Source of the DNA: Gaiellasilicea sp963850995
GTDB lineage: Bacteria > Actinomycetota > Thermoleophilia > Gaiellales > Gaiellaceae
NCBI GenBank assembly: GCA_963850995.1
Contig: CAWKNQ010000018.1
Location: 1 to 64,000 of the forward strand
Length of the DNA: 64,000 bases
Direction of reading: 5' to 3'
In this document: positions 8,427-17,885 of the stretch, piece after piece
How the letters are laid out: every line of letters starts with the position of its first letter
How positions within the stretch are numbered: the stretch's first letter is position 1
Notes under the pieces: generated by a model
Seen by the model: the letters and a program-made list of their open reading frames with translations, nothing else
Database searches by the model: none
What the model was told of the DNA's origin: nothing
Translations under genes and position numbers: made by a program

Positions 8427-9227
8427 TCAGCTGCCGAAAAACTCGACCAACTCGTTAGCCAACGGTTCGGGGGCCGTCAGCGGAGCAACGTGGTCGGCGC
8501 CGGCGATCTCGGTGATTCGGGCACTATCTAGGCGTCCAGCAAGGTCGTGCGCAGCGTTCTTGAACTCGATGCGCGACCGCTCGCCGTGAAGAACGAGCAC
8601 CGGCATCGAAAGCGTCGCGAGTAACGCTTCCTCGAACGGCCGGTTCATCTCCGGGGCCTCCTGGACGACCACGGGAATGGCCGCCTGGGCACGTTCTGCC
8701 ACGCCCGGCGCCGAAAAGAGCGCCTGCGCCTCGGTACTGAGGCCGATGATCTCGCCCGTGACGATTTGCACGGCATCCGCCAGCCTGCCCTCGGTGACTG
8801 CCGCCCTTACCCGCGCATACTGCTCGTCACTCATGGGCGGGTCCAGCGCTGGGAACGGGGGCTCGTAGAGCGCAAGAGCACGGACGCGAGCCGGGGAGAG
8901 AGCGGCCCCACCGAGCGCCCAGACGGCCCCGCTCGAGTGGCCGAACACACCTACCGGTTCGCCGATGCTCTCCACGAACGTGGCGACGTCCTCGAACTGG
9001 CGTTCACGCGAGTGGTCGGCGTGATCAGCGCTCAAGCCACGACCTCTCGTGCTCATCAGGTAGCACGTGAAGTGCTCGACCAGGACCGGGAGCATGAAGA
9101 ACCACGACACCTCGCCATCACCCAACCCGCCGTGAACGAGGACGATCGGTGCCCCTTGTCCCTGAACCCGCCCCGCGATCCTCGTGCCGTCGTTCGAAAC
9201 CGCCACATGGATCTGATCCTCGTCCAC
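8427..9227 (-). CDS. Alpha/beta hydrolase
   Basis: An intact 266-residue alpha/beta-hydrolase fold protein. It has oxyanion motif HGG at 32-34, nucleophile Ser98 in GHSSG and catalytic His246 in GADHVAP. The usual acid after strand 6 (HGxxD) reads VLHGERSRIEF, with no Asp, so the acid must be another residue or activity may be altered. GTG 9225-9227 has a strong site (AAGGAGG). No signal peptide, hence a cytoplasmic esterase/lactonase-like enzyme of unknown substrate. It is the only intact gene inside the segment bracketed by the two 47-bp repeats. Confidence 0.85.
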   Translation of the reverse strand: MDEDQIHVAVSNDGTRIAGRVQGQGAPIVLVHGGLGDGEVSWFFMLPVLVEHFTCYLMSTRGRGLSADHADHSRERQFEDVATFVESIGEPVGVFGHSSGAVWALGGAALSPARVRALALYEPPFPALDPPMSDEQYARVRAAVTEGRLADAVQIVTGEIIGLSTEAQALFSAPGVAERAQAAIPVVVQEAPEMNRPFEEALLATLSMPVLVLHGERSRIEFKNAAHDLAGRLDSARITEIAGADHVAPLTAPEPLANELVEFFGS

Positions 9228-9431
9228 GTCGCCTCCTTAGGCCTCGTCGAAAGAGGTCGAGACTCGGTCTTTTCGGCTGACGTCTGGCTGTAGTTAGTTG
9301 GTCGCTTGCATCGGCTGTGGCTCTCGCTGCCGCTTGGACCGATGAAGAGTAACGGCAGCGGTCCACCCAGGAATACGGCAATTCAACGCATGTGTCGCCG
9401 GAGGAAGGCCGTACGGTCGGTGGACTCGACC

Positions 9432-9704
9432 ATGGCCGGTCCGCGTCCGCTCGTTGGGCGCCACGCCGAGCTCGAGCGACTCACCGAGGCCCTCGACAAG
9501 GCGCGCCTCGGCGACGGCTCGCTGGTCCTCGTCGCGGGCGATGCCGGCGTCGGGATGACGCGGCTCGTGGACGAGCTGGCAGAAAAATCCGGGGCGGCGG
9601 TGCTGTGGGGCAGGGCCTCCCACCACGCGCCGGCGAGCTCGGCTTGCTCGGTCGGTCGTGAGCAGGCGGGACGCGACCCGCGCGTTCCACCTGCACGTCG
9701 GCCC
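9432..9704 (+). pseudogene. Truncated AAA-type (LuxR/BREX-like regulator) ATPase N-terminus
   Basis: ATG 9432 begins LVGRHAELERLTEALDKARL, then GSLVLVAGDAGVGMTRLVDEL, the first 55 residues of large LuxR-type or adenylate-cyclase-associated AAA regulators (normally 900 or more residues). The Walker A would be GxxGxGKT, but here it is GDAGVGMT with the essential Lys replaced by Met. Homology ends about 9650, directly before repeat copy 2. A dead fragment. Confidence 0.6.
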
Positions 9705-9751
9705 CACAAATGCCAAGTCCTGCGAACCCGAGGGCCCACAGGACTTGACGC
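9705..9751. repeat. 47-bp hairpin repeat, copy 2
   Basis: The same element as 7408-7454 in the same orientation: CACAAA, then arms CCAAGTCCTG and CAGGACTTGA around CGAACCCGAGGGCCCA, ending GACGC. Differences from copy 1 are one in the left flank, one in the outer left arm and one in the loop. It abuts the broken end of the AAA fragment. Confidence 0.8.
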
Positions 9752-9837
9752 AGCGACTCTCTCACGTCCGCCGGGCGGATGTCAAGCGGGAACCCACCGA
9801 GGTCGAGAGCAGGACGGCAGCCGGACGGTTCCGGCAG

Positions 9838-10278
9838 TCAGGACTGGTCGGACTCGGGAGCTCGACTCACGCCGTGTCGGCGGCGCGCCAGCTCCACGCC
9901 CCGTGCGATCGCCGCACCGGCGAGCGCGACGCTCGCGGCGACGACGAGCACCAGCCCGTAGCTCGCGGTCGCCCCAAGGACAGCCCGGTTGTCGAGCCAG
10001 CTCTCGAGGGCCGTCCAGCCCATGACGAGAGCAGCGCCGAGCACGCCGGCAACGCCGATCCACGAGCCTCGGACGAGCGAGCGGGTCCAGCCGAGCGCGA
10101 AGGCGGCGACGATGACGATGAGCCACCCGTTGTTCGGTCCCTGCGTCCCGTTGAGGGTCACCGGCCCGTCGTCCGTCCACGTGGAGAACACGCCGATCAC
10201 CGCCGCGGCGATTGCCGTCAACGCGACGAGTCGGGTCGGGAACGCCTTGCCTGCCCCGCGTGTAGCGTCCTCACGCAA
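9838..10278 (-). CDS. Four-helix membrane protein of unknown function
   Basis: A 146-residue protein with four predicted helices (about 17-33, 51-65, 75-95, 105-125) and a short charged C-terminus. The open frame starts with TTG at 10276-10278, which touches the ATG of the divergent phospholipase gene. Starts that abut like this are unlikely, so the true start may be internal (for example TTG at codon 20, giving LTAIAAAV). No family recognised. It may associate with the phospholipase D-like gene by divergent arrangement, but nothing in the sequence proves it. Confidence 0.6.
   Translation of the reverse strand: MREDATRGAGKAFPTRLVALTAIAAAVIGVFSTWTDDGPVTLNGTQGPNNGWLIVIVAAFALGWTRSLVRGSWIGVAGVLGAALVMGWTALESWLDNRAVLGATASYGLVLVVAASVALAGAAIARGVELARRRHGVSRAPESDQS
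10262..10267 (+). promoter_or_regulatory. Candidate -10 box (TAGCGT) for the phospholipase D gene
   Basis: TAGCGT (TANNNT) lies ten bases before ATG 10278, and no ribosome site is present. This fits a leaderless or very short-leader transcript. Confidence 0.4.
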
Positions 10279-11615
10279 TGAGCCGCGATGCTAAAGCAGC
10301 GGGTCGCAAGGGTGTTGCGATCGCGGCGCTCGTCGCGGCGGCCGCGTTCGTCGTCGTCTACCGGCAGGTGCTCGGGGTCACGCAGCAGCCGAGCTGGCCG
10401 CCGCCCTCCGATGCGGTGACGGCCGCGGGAGCGGAGGCCGCGACGAAGGCGTTCGCCGCCCGTTCCGGGACGCGTCCCCACGATGCGGCTCTCGACTTCG
10501 CCTGGTCGACGGCGGCGACGATCGAGCCGCTGGTCGAGGGCGCGAACTTCTTCCCCCGAATCTTCGCGGACATCGAGGCCGCGCGCTCGTCGGTGCACAT
10601 CCTGATGTTCGGCTGGCGGGAAGGCGACGTCGGCATGCGCATGGCCGCACTGCTGGAGCGGAAGCTGGCGGAGGACGTCGAGGTGCGCGTGATCGTCGAC
10701 GCCTACGGCTCGAGGCCCTACAAGGAGGCGCGAGAGATGTTCACGCGGCTCGTGGATGCGGGCGCGCAGATCGTCGTCAACGACGTGTTCCCGCTCGACC
10801 GGGACGGCCTCTATCCCGACGATCAGCAGGTCGACTGGCGCCAGGACGAGGTCGGTCGCGCCGACCACCGCAAGCTGTACGTGATCGACGGCGCCGTCGC
10901 GTGGACCGGCGGCGCGGGCATCGAGGACCATTTCGAGAACGGGGGCTTCCACGACGTGATGGTGCGTGTCACCGGCGACGTCGTGCGACAGGCGCAGGCG
11001 GCGTTCATGACGAGCTTCGATGGTCACGGCGGTCCGCTGCCGACCGAACTGTCGCCGTACTTTCCCGAGCCTGCCGAGCCCGGCTCGACGCCGATCGCGC
11101 TCGCACAGGTGATCCCGGGCGGCTTCGTCGCCGCTTCGCAGGCGATCCGGGAGCAGATCGACGGTGCGCGGGAGCGCCTCGACGTGATGAACGCTTACCT
11201 CACGGACCGCGACATGCTCGAGCGGATCCTCGCGGCCGCGCGACGCGGAGTGGACGTCCGCGTCGTCGTCTCCGAGACGTCGAACAACGCCCAGGCGACG
11301 GCCGCCCTCAGGTACCGCTACGCCGACCTCATCGCTGCGGGCGTCGAGCTGTGGGAGCTTCCCGGCACGGTCGTGCACGCCAAGGTCGTGGTCGCCGACG
11401 ACGTCGTCAGCTTCGGCACCGTCAACCTCGACGCCTGGGCGCTCTACCGCAACTCGGAGATCGCGATGATCGCGCGAAGCCCCGAGGCGGCAGCGCTGCT
11501 CGAGGAGCGGCTCTTCGGGCCCGACATCGCCCGCTCGAAACCCGGCGAGCCGCCCTCCGGGAGACGTGAGCGCATCGAGAGCTGGCTGTGGGACAAGCTT
11601 GCATCGTTTCTCTGA
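10278..11615 (+). CDS. Phospholipase D-like / cardiolipin synthase-like protein (paralogue 1)
   Basis: A 445-residue protein with one N-terminal membrane helix (residues 13-30) and two HKD motifs: H197-K199-D204 in HRKLYVID and H367-K369-D374 in HAKVVVAD. Both halves of the catalytic site are present, so it should transfer phosphatidyl groups or hydrolyse phosphodiesters at the membrane, as in the cardiolipin synthase superfamily. The segment GGAGIEDHFENG-FHD after the first HKD is shared with the second copy at 19240-20472, as is the C-terminal LASFL/LSPFL ending. It lacks the two-helix N-terminus of classic ClsA. Confidence 0.88.
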   Translation: MSRDAKAAGRKGVAIAALVAAAAFVVVYRQVLGVTQQPSWPPPSDAVTAAGAEAATKAFAARSGTRPHDAALDFAWSTAATIEPLVEGANFFPRIFADIEAARSSVHILMFGWREGDVGMRMAALLERKLAEDVEVRVIVDAYGSRPYKEAREMFTRLVDAGAQIVVNDVFPLDRDGLYPDDQQVDWRQDEVGRADHRKLYVIDGAVAWTGGAGIEDHFENGGFHDVMVRVTGDVVRQAQAAFMTSFDGHGGPLPTELSPYFPEPAEPGSTPIALAQVIPGGFVAASQAIREQIDGARERLDVMNAYLTDRDMLERILAAARRGVDVRVVVSETSNNAQATAALRYRYADLIAAGVELWELPGTVVHAKVVVADDVVSFGTVNLDAWALYRNSEIAMIARSPEAAALLEERLFGPDIARSKPGEPPSGRRERIESWLWDKLASFL

Positions 11616-11678
11616 CCTCGCGACAGTTGCTTCTTGGCAGGTGCGGTTGAATCCGGCAGGCTGGCACCAGGAGGACCG

Positions 11679-14467
11679 ATGAGCACAGGGCAAGCGAACG
11701 TCGCAGGGCAAGCGAACGGCGAAGAGGCACCGGCGGTGAGCGCCGGCTCCGCCCGAGACGCTGTTTCCTGGCACACCCTCGCCGCGGCGGAGGCCTGCGC
11801 GCAACTCGGGGTCGATCGCGTGTCCGGACTGGACGCCACGGAGGTCGAGCAGAGGCGTGCGCAGGTGGGCCCGAACCGGCTCGACGAGGCGGAGAAGGAG
11901 CCCGGCTGGCAAGCATTCCTGCGCCAGTACCGCGACCTGATGCAGCTCGTCCTCCTCGGCGCCGCGATCGTCAGCATGGTCGCCCTGCAGGAGTTCTCCA
12001 CCGGCCTGGTCATCATCGGCCTGACCGTGCTCAACGCCGTGCTGGGCCTGAACCAGGAGGGCAAGGCGGCCGAGAGCGTCGCCGCGCTCCAGAAGATGCT
12101 CATCATCAGAGCCCATGTCCGTCGTGGCGGCGAGCTCGGTCGACGTCCCGGCCGAGGAGCTCGTCCCGGGGACGTCGCTGTCGTTCGAGGCGGGCGACAA
12201 GATCCCGGCGGACGGTCGGCTGCTGGTGGCCGCGACGCTGGAGATCGAGGAGTCCGCGCTGACGGGCGAGAGCACGCCCGGTCTTGAAAGCGGTCGAGCC
12301 GGTGACGGGTGACGATGTGCCGCTCGGTGACCGGCTCGACATGGCGTACATGAACTCGACCGTGACCCGGGGTCGGGGCGAGATGGTGGTTACGACGACC
12401 GGGATGGCGACCGAGGTCGGCCGGATCTCGGGGATGCTGAGCGATGTCCAGCAGGAGAAGACGCCGCTCACGCGCCAGCTCGACCAGCTGACCGTCCTGC
12501 TGACGATCATGGCGGGGGCCGCGCTGGCGTTGGTCGTCGTTCTCGGGCTGATTCGCGGCGACGACTTCGACGAGCTCTTCATCATCGGAATCAGCCTGGC
12601 GGTGGCGGCGATCCCGACCGGCCTTCCCGCGGTCGTCACGACGGTGCTCTCGCTGGGGACGCAGGCGCTCGCGGCCAAGGGGGCGATCGTGAAGCGGCTC
12701 CGCTCGGTGGAGACGCTCGGCGCGACGTCGGCGATCTGCTCGGACAAGACCGGCACGCTGACCCTCAACCAGATGACCGCGCGCCAGCTCGTGATCGTCG
12801 GTCATCGCTACTCGGTCGAGGGCGAGGGCTATTCGACGGACGGCAGGATCCTCCACGTCGCCGGCGAGGGAGATGTCGTGCTCGAGTCGTTCCTGTTGCC
12901 GATGGCGCTTGCGAACGACGCCGCGGTGCGCGAGGGCGAGATCGTGGGCGACCCGACGGAGGCGGCGCTCGTCGTCCTGGCGGCGAAAGGTGGGATCGAC
13001 GTCGACGAGACGCGCCGCGTCTATCCGCGCGTGGGCGAGGTGCCGTTCGACTCGGAGTACAAGCTGATGGCGACCTTCCACGAGATGGAGGACGACGGCC
13101 GGAAGGTCGTGCGCTGTTTCGTCAAGGGTGCGCCCGACGTCCTGCTCGCGCGCTCGTCGCAGATCCGGGACGTGGACGGCTCGAGCGTTCCCGCGGAGGA
13201 CGCCCGCGATCGCGTTCTCGCCGAGAACGATCGTCTCGCCGGTGAAGGGCTACGCGTACTCGCCGTCGCCTCGCGCGACATCGATCCGGCCGAGTTCGAC
13301 GCGGACGGCACGCTGCTCGAGGAGGTCCAGGGTCTGACGCTTCTCGCGCTCGTCGCGATCGTCGATCCCCCGCGCAAGGAAGCCAAGGACGCGATCGCCC
13401 GCTGCAAGGAGGCGGGGATCCGCGCCCGGATGATCACCGGCGACCACGCAACGACCGCGGCTGCCATCGCGTCCCAGCTGGGAATCGAAGGTCGCGCACT
13501 GACCGGCACCGAGTTCGCTGCGCTCTCCGACGCCGAGCTCGACGAGCAGGTCGACGAGATCGGGGTGGTCGCGCGGGTCGCGCCGGAGGACAAGGTGCGC
13601 CTCGTCGACGTGCTCAAGCGCAAGGGCAACGTCGTCTCGATGACCGGCGACGGCGTCAACGACGCACCGGCGCTCAAGCGCTCGGACATCGGCGTCGCGA
13701 TGGGAATCACCGGCACCGAGGTGACGAAGGAAGCGGCCGACATGATCCTCACCGACGACAACTTCTCGACGATCGTCGCGGCGGTCGAGGGCGGTCGCGG
13801 CATCTACGACAACCTGATGAAGTACGTGCGCGTCCAGCTCGTGATGCTGGGCGGCTTCATCCTCACGTTCGTCGGCGCCGGCATCTTCGACATCGCCGGG
13901 GGCGCGCCGCTCACGCCGCTGCAGATCCTCTGGATCAACTTCGCAGTCGACGTGCTGCTGGCGATCGGGCTCGGCTTCGACGCGCCCGTCCCCGGGCTGA
14001 TGCGGCGCACGCCACGGGACGCAAGCGCACCGATCGTCTCGCGTAGCCTCGGGATCCGACTCGGCGTGGTGAGCCTGATCATGGCTGGTCTCGCCCTTGG
14101 CGTGGTCGCCTGGGGCGAGGAGCGCTACGACCTCATCGTCGCCACGACGATGGGTCTGACGACGCTCTCCCTGATGCACATCGTGGCCGCGCTCGAGGCA
14201 CGCGAGCCGACGGGAACGATTTTCAGCAGCTACACGATCGCGAACCGGCGGTTCGTGCAACTGATCGGTGCGGCGCTTGTGTTGACGTTCCTCGTCACGA
14301 GCCTGTCGCCCCTCCAGCGCATCTTCGACACCGTCCCGCTGACGAGCTCGCAGTGGGGGATCTGCCTGCTCGGCCCGATCGCCTTCCTCGCGTTCGTCGA
14401 GCTGGGAAAGCTCGCCTACCGTCGTGCGGAACAGAGGCGACCGGTTCCGGCGCCCGCCGAGGCGTAG
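11679..14467 (+). CDS. Cation-transporting P-type ATPase (P2, Ca2+/Mg2+-type), two frameshifts
   Basis: ATG 11679 follows AGGAGGACC. It encodes the N-terminal cation-ATPase domain (WHTLAAAEACAQLGVDRVSGL), the actuator loop with TGES, the phosphorylation motif DKTGTLT at about 12743, TGDGVNDAPAL at about 13645 and the C-terminal six-helix domain, about 930 residues in all. Two extra G bases break the frame: at GAGCTCGGTCGAC (about 12150) and at ACGCCCGGTCTT (about 12280). Removing each restores ELVDVPAEEL and ESTPVLKAV. The family exports Ca2+ or other divalent cations using ATP; closest in layout to the mycobacterial CtpF type. It is followed after 9 bases by an MFS gene. Confidence 0.88.
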
Positions 14468-14476
14468 GTAGGCCAG

Positions 14477-16067
14477 GTGAGCGCGGATCCGGCCGAAAGC
14501 CCCGGCGGGACTCCCCGTCAGGGCATCTTTCTGGCAGCGGCCATGTTCGTGTTCGTGATCGACACGTCGTTCATGAACGTCTCGATCTCGGCCGTCGTTC
14601 AGGACCTCGACACGACGGTGAGCGGCGTTCAGGCAGCCGTTGCGATCGAAGCGCTCGTGTCCGCCGCCTTCATCCTCATCAGCAGCAAGCTCGGTGACCT
14701 CTTCGGCCGGAAGCGAGCCTTCGTGGTGGGCATGGTCCTCTATGCCGTCGGTGCCCTTGCGATGGTGTTCGCGCAAGGCCTGGCGGCGATCATCGTCTTC
14801 TGGGCGGTGCTGGGAGGGCTTGGAGCGTCCCTCTACCTGCCTGCGATGCAGTCGCTGATCCACGGCAATTTCGAAGGCAAGGCGCGGGCAAGCGTCTTCG
14901 CCCTCGTCGGGGCGGCGGGAGCGATAGCCGCCGCGATCGGCCCCTTGGTCGGCGGCTTCGTCACGACGCTGCTGTCGTGGCGCGTGGGCTTCCTGCTCGA
15001 AGCGCTCATCATCACCGCGGTGCTCATCGGGAGTAGGCGGATCCGGGACGTGCCCTACACGGGTGATCGGTCCGTCGACGGCGTCGGCGCGTTCCTCTCC
15101 GTGATCGGCATGGGCGGACTCGTCGTCGGGGTTCTCGCATGGCAGGAGGGCGGCGAGTACGTCGCGGCGCTGCTCGCGATCGGAGTCGCGGCGATGGCGG
15201 GCACTGGCGTACTGGCTCGTCCGCCGCAAGCGCGCCGGGAAGCCCACCCTGCTGGATCCGACGCTGTTCGCGTCCAAGCTCTTCCGCTTCGGCGTCTCCC
15301 AGATCTTCCTCCAGCAAGTCGCTCTGGGTGGGCTGCTGATCGTGCTCCCCATCTACCTGCAGCTCGTCTGGGGCTACAACGCGCTCGAGGCGGGTGTGAC
15401 GCTTGCGCCGCTGTCGCTCACGATGTTCGGTGTCGCCCTGCTCGCGGGGAAGCGAACGGGCAGACGCCGGGCCAGTGTCGTCATTGCGGCCGGGTTCGTG
15501 CTGCTCGCCGTGGCGACGGCGATCCTGATCCCGCTGGTCCCGAGGGCGGACTCCGGCTGGGGCCTGGTGATCCCGTTGATGCTCGCGGGGGCGGGGCTCG
15601 GCCTGCTCGCGTCACAGCTCAACAACTACACGTTGTCCCCGATCGCGGAAGAGCGGGTCGGCGAGGCCGCCGGCGTCACCTCGGCAACGGGATCGTTCGG
15701 CCTCTCGTTCGGCCTCGCGTTCTCGGGCGCGATCATGCTGGCCACGCTGTCGATCGCTTTCACGAACATGGCGGACGCCAGCAACGTCCTGCCGCCGGCC
15801 GATCAAGAGCGCGTAGCCGAGGTGCTGGAAGAGGACGCCCAGGTCATGAGCGATGCGCAGCTGGACGAGCTCCTGGCCGGCCAGCCCGAGGACATCCAGG
15901 ACGAGATCCTCAGCATCAACACGGACGCCCGGAACCTTGCGCTTCAAGTCGCGCTGCTCGTCGCACTCCTCGCCGCTCTCGTCGGCATCGTCAACGGATT
16001 CCGCATGATGCGTCTCCCCGCTCCCGCGCACTCGGCCGCCGAAGCCGAAGCCATGGTGCTCGGCTGA
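14477..16067 (+). CDS. MFS transporter, DHA2-type drug exporter, frameshifted
   Basis: GTG 14477 begins a 14-helix major facilitator. Motif A-like sequence is in GDLFGRKRAFVVGM, and helix 5 has the antiporter-type GPLVGGF. One extra base near 15203 shifts the frame; repaired, the protein reads AYWLVRRKRAGKPTLLDP and continues to TGA 16065-16067, about 530 residues. The long periplasmic loop before the last helix (about 15795-15935) is rich in Asp/Glu. Likely a proton-coupled exporter of small hydrophobic compounds. The short spacing from the P-type ATPase suggests co-transcription. Confidence 0.83.
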
Positions 16068-16098
16068 ACCGGTCTCTCGCCGCCCGCCGAGACGTAGA

Positions 16099-17012
16099 GT
16101 GGCGAGATCGCCAGGAAAGAACAAATACGCCGTCACGTCGTTGTCGAGCCCGGGACGAGCGCGGCCCTCGCCGACCGCGATCCGGCCTGGACCGGCGTCC
16201 CAGGCTATGAGGGGCTCTCCGAGAAGGAGCTCCAAAACGAGGCAAAGGCGGTCCTAGCGGACGGAATCGAGGAGCTCTCCGAGGCACAGGAGCTCCTCTG
16301 GGCAAGCGACACGTACGCCCTCCTCATCGTCCTCCAGGCGATGGACGCGGCCGGGAAGGACAGCGCGATCGAGCACGTCATGACCGGTGTCAACCCGCAG
16401 GGAGTCCAGGTTGTCTCGTTCAGGCAACCCTCGTCCGAGGAGCTCGACCACGACTTTCTCTGGCGCATATCGAAGGCCCTGCCGGAGCGCGGACGCATCG
16501 GCATCTTCAACCGCTCCCACTACGAGGAGGTCGTTGCGCTGCGCGTGCATCCGGAGTGGCTCGAGGGGCAGAAGCTGCCGCCAGCGGCGCGAGGGCCGAC
16601 GTTGTGGGAGGAGCGGTACGAGGACATCAATGCCTTCGAGCGCCACGTCGACCGCAGCGGGACGAAGATCGTGAAGTTCTTCCTCCACGTCTCGAAGTCG
16701 GAACAGAGGAAGCGCTTCCTCGCGCGCCTCGACACACCCGGCAAAGAGTGGAAGTTCAACCCCGCCGACGTGGATGAGAGGGCGCTCTGGGACGACTACA
16801 TGGTCGCCTTCGACGACGCACTCACCGCGACCTCGAAGCCGTGGGCGCCCTGGTACGTCATCCCCGCCGACCACAAGAAGCTTGCACAGGCCCTCATCGT
16901 CAGGATTCTCGTCGACACCATCCAGGCTCTCGACCTCAGCTGGCCCGAGGTCACCGAGCAGGAGCGAAAGGCCAACCTGGCGGCCCGAGAGAAGCTCGAA
17001 GCGGAAGACTGA
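16099..17012 (+). CDS. Polyphosphate kinase 2 family protein, start uncertain
   Basis: The PPK2 core is intact from about 16150: VEPGTSAALADRDP, Walker A LQAMDAAGKDS, Walker B GIFNRSHYEE, the lid region, and WKFNPADVDERALWDDYM. PPK2 enzymes transfer phosphate between polyphosphate and nucleotides in the cytoplasm. The coding frame has no ATG/GTG/TTG between an upstream stop and ATG 16341, and starting there would delete the lead-in and part of the Walker A region. I therefore infer one indel near 16140 and a start at about GTG 16099. It ends three bases before a convergent gene with no terminator between. Confidence 0.85.
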
Positions 17013-17015
17013 TCC

Positions 17016-17885
17016 TCAGACAGGAGGCCGGCCGGCGCTCGGCGGCCGCAGCCCGCCCTGGAGCTGTTCGACCTGCCGGCGGATCAGAGCCGTCGAGTAC
17101 GCGATCTGCTCCGTGCTCGGCGGCGGCGAGCCGAGTCGAAGGGCTCTGTCGGACTCGAGCGTGTCCGAGAGCTCCTCCAGGTCGCCTCGCAGCCGGGTGG
17201 CGGCCGTCCTCGAGGGATCGTCGGGTGCGCGCGCCTCGAGGGACTGCGCCTCGGCGGCGAGAGCCTGGATCTGCCCGGTCACGACCGAGCCCTCGGACAC
17301 GACGTCGTCCAGCGCGACGAGGCAGCGCCCTCTGAGATCCGCCAGCTGGGCGGACCACGCGTCAGCGCCGGCACGTCGCCGCCTCCAGATCGCGAACCCG
17401 ATCCCGAGTGCCGCCGCCAGTGCGACACCGAGGATCCAGCCCCACGGCGTGCCGTCCGTGGACGTCGGCTCGGCCGCGACGGCCGTCGTGGTCGGCGTCG
17501 GTGCCGGCTCGGTGTCGGTGGTGGCCGGAACGGTCGGCTCTGCCGTCGTCGTCTCCGGCTCGGTGACGGTGACCGGCTCGATCACGGTGACCGTAGGGGC
17601 GGTCGTGGTGACTGTCGGGGTCGTCGGTTCGGGAGCGGTCGTGATCTCGCTCGTCGTGACCTCGATGGTGGTGTCGGCGGTCGTCGCAGGCGAGGTCTCT
17701 GTCCGCGCCGGGAGCGTGGGCGCCGCGGTGCGGACCGGATCCGTCGGGACAGCGGTCGCGGCCGGCCGCGTGGCAGTCACGGTCGGCCTCGTGCCCGTCA
17801 GCGCGGTTCCGTCGCCGCCTCCGCAGCCTCCCAGCATGAGGCCCGCGACTGCCAGAAGCGGCCCGATGACCGCAGCGTTTCTCAC
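17016..17885 (-). CDS. Predicted lipoprotein with Thr/Pro/Val-rich stalk and membrane helix
   Basis: GTG 17883-17885 starts a signal peptide with lipobox (LAVAGLMLGGCGG), then about 100 residues dominated by Thr, Pro, Val and Glu (repeated VTVTEPETTTAEP-like phrases), then a single helix (GWILGVALAAALGIGFAIW) and an RRRR stop-transfer, then a 130-residue helical cytoplasmic domain (EAQSLEARAPDDPSRTAATR). The order implies an outer-face stalk anchored by both lipid and helix. The start overlaps the stop of the exporter gene (GTGA). No family recognised; a sensor or scaffold beside the exporter is possible. Confidence 0.7.
   Translation of the reverse strand: MRNAAVIGPLLAVAGLMLGGCGGGDGTALTGTRPTVTATRPAATAVPTDPVRTAAPTLPARTETSPATTADTTIEVTTSEITTAPEPTTPTVTTTAPTVTVIEPVTVTEPETTTAEPTVPATTDTEPAPTPTTTAVAAEPTSTDGTPWGWILGVALAAALGIGFAIWRRRRAGADAWSAQLADLRGRCLVALDDVVSEGSVVTGQIQALAAEAQSLEARAPDDPSRTAATRLRGDLEELSDTLESDRALRLGSPPPSTEQIAYSTALIRRQVEQLQGGLRPPSAGRPPV

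Noticed and set aside
10218..15352. Long minus-strand frames (545-700 codons) opposite the phospholipase and ATPase genes
   Set aside because: Antisense shadows of well-supported genes; composition is His/Arg/Asp-rich and they have no start signals.
17013..17015. Terminator between PPK2 and the Thr-rich lipoprotein gene
   Set aside because: The convergent stops are only three bases apart and no stem-loop is visible.
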